This document shows positions 32,542-32,903 of a stretch of 32,903 bases of DNA, one piece after another. The notes beneath the pieces are model-generated. The model searched no databases and had not been told where the DNA came from. It saw nothing but the letters and a program-made list of their open reading frames with translations. Position 1 is the stretch's first letter, and the number at the start of each line of letters is the position of its first letter. Origin of the DNA: Coprococcus sp. (GTDB taxonomy: Bacteria; Bacillota; Clostridia; Lachnospirales; Lachnospiraceae); assembly GCA_016297495.1 (NCBI GenBank), contig JAEDGN010000028.1:1-32903 (forward strand), in the 5' to 3' direction. A program made the position numbers and the translations under genes.

Positions 32542-32903
32542 ATGGGAAGCTCTTCCAAAAGCAAAAGCAGTGGCGGCGATATTATTGTCCAGGGTTCTAT
32601 TCTGGCTATTGCCCAGATTGTTGTGCGGCTGATCGGACTGTTTTACCGCATACCACTCCAGCGTATTGCCGGAGATGTGGCGATGGGGTATTATGGTTAC
32701 GCCTATGATATTTATATGTTACTTTTACTTGTTTCTTCCAATGGGGTTCCGCTGGCGGTCAGTAAGCTGGTATCTGTGACCCATGCGAAGAAGGATTATA
32801 CGAATGAGCATCGGATTGTATTCAGTTCGCTGCTCTGGACACTGATCGTCGGATCGGTTATAGGATCGGTTACCTTTATTTTTGCCGATCAGATTACAAA
32901 GGT
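32542..32903 (+). CDS. Polysaccharide biosynthesis / MATE-like flippase, N-terminal part (cut by window end)
   Basis: ATG 32542 begins a frame that stays open to the window end (120 codons). The polar start MGSSSKSKSSGGDIIVQGS leads into hydrophobic helices typical of the SpoVB/MurJ group of MOP-superfamily flippases: ILAIAQIVVRLIGLFYRIPL, then MGYYGYAYDIYMLLLLVSS and GVPLAVSKLVS. These carry lipid-linked polysaccharide or peptidoglycan precursors across the membrane. Whether it is a SpoVB-type sporulation protein or a general one cannot be settled from this fragment. AGAGGTG upstream serves as ribosome binding site. Confidence 0.85.
   Translation, partial: MGSSSKSKSSGGDIIVQGSILAIAQIVVRLIGLFYRIPLQRIAGDVAMGYYGYAYDIYMLLLLVSSNGVPLAVSKLVSVTHAKKDYTNEHRIVFSSLLWTLIVGSVIGSVTFIFADQITK

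Noticed and set aside
1..32903. CRISPR arrays, tRNA and rRNA genes
   Set aside because: No regularly spaced direct repeats, cloverleaf-like sequences or rRNA segments were noticed on either strand by eye.

Overview
The window looks like chromosome of a spore-forming Clostridia member, most likely Lachnospiraceae. The grounds are moderate GC with strong GGAGG-type ribosome binding sites and consensus sigma-A promoters; a short-form HisG paired with HisZ; a fused selenium-dependent-type xanthine dehydrogenase; and the sporulation pair yqfC-yqfD next to phoH and ybeY. The genus is inferred from gene content only.

Bases 1-5800 are an accessory, remodelled region. It opens with the C-terminus of an IS110-family transposase followed by about 500 bases of structured, apparently non-coding DNA (a bridge-RNA candidate, or a group II intron 5' remnant). 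Then comes a strikingly AT-rich gene for a 732-residue membrane protein ending in a NUDIX domain, with an unrecognised N-terminal half. Next are a decayed fragment of a pRiA4b ORF-3-like gene, a fuller copy of that family carrying two single-base frameshifts, and, convergent to it, an XRE regulator plus ImmA-type metallopeptidase pair read from a textbook promoter with a palindrome over the start site.

Bases 5801-13182 are mostly housekeeping: a VanZ-like membrane protein with its terminator, then a tight co-directional run of nucleic-acid genes (rnhA, an RsmB/RsmF-type rRNA cytosine methyltransferase, two pseudouridine synthases, a HAD phosphatase, a YgiQ-family radical SAM protein, recU), several overlapping by a few bases.

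Bases 13179-19282 are a histidine operon, hisZ-hisG-hisD-hisB-hisA-hisIE, from a consensus promoter overlapping the recU stop codon. It lacks hisH, a normal hisF and hisC. The HisA homologue has His in place of catalytic Asp8, and HisIE carries an N-terminal domain that looks like a degenerate HisF barrel. A 206-base palindromic element separates hisG from hisD.

Bases 19265-23725 hold a 42-residue membrane peptide gene, alaS (behind a perfect promoter followed at once by a terminator-like hairpin) and a CapA-family protein. Bases 23861-27856 encode the fused molybdenum hydroxylase, an RnfB-like polyferredoxin that is its likely electron partner, and an Asp/Glu racemase. Bases 27865-32903 carry rpsU, a sigma-E-like promoter with yqfC-yqfD, phoH, ybeY, a DUF3048 lipoprotein and the start of a MATE-like polysaccharide flippase cut by the window edge. 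No tRNA, rRNA or CRISPR array was seen.
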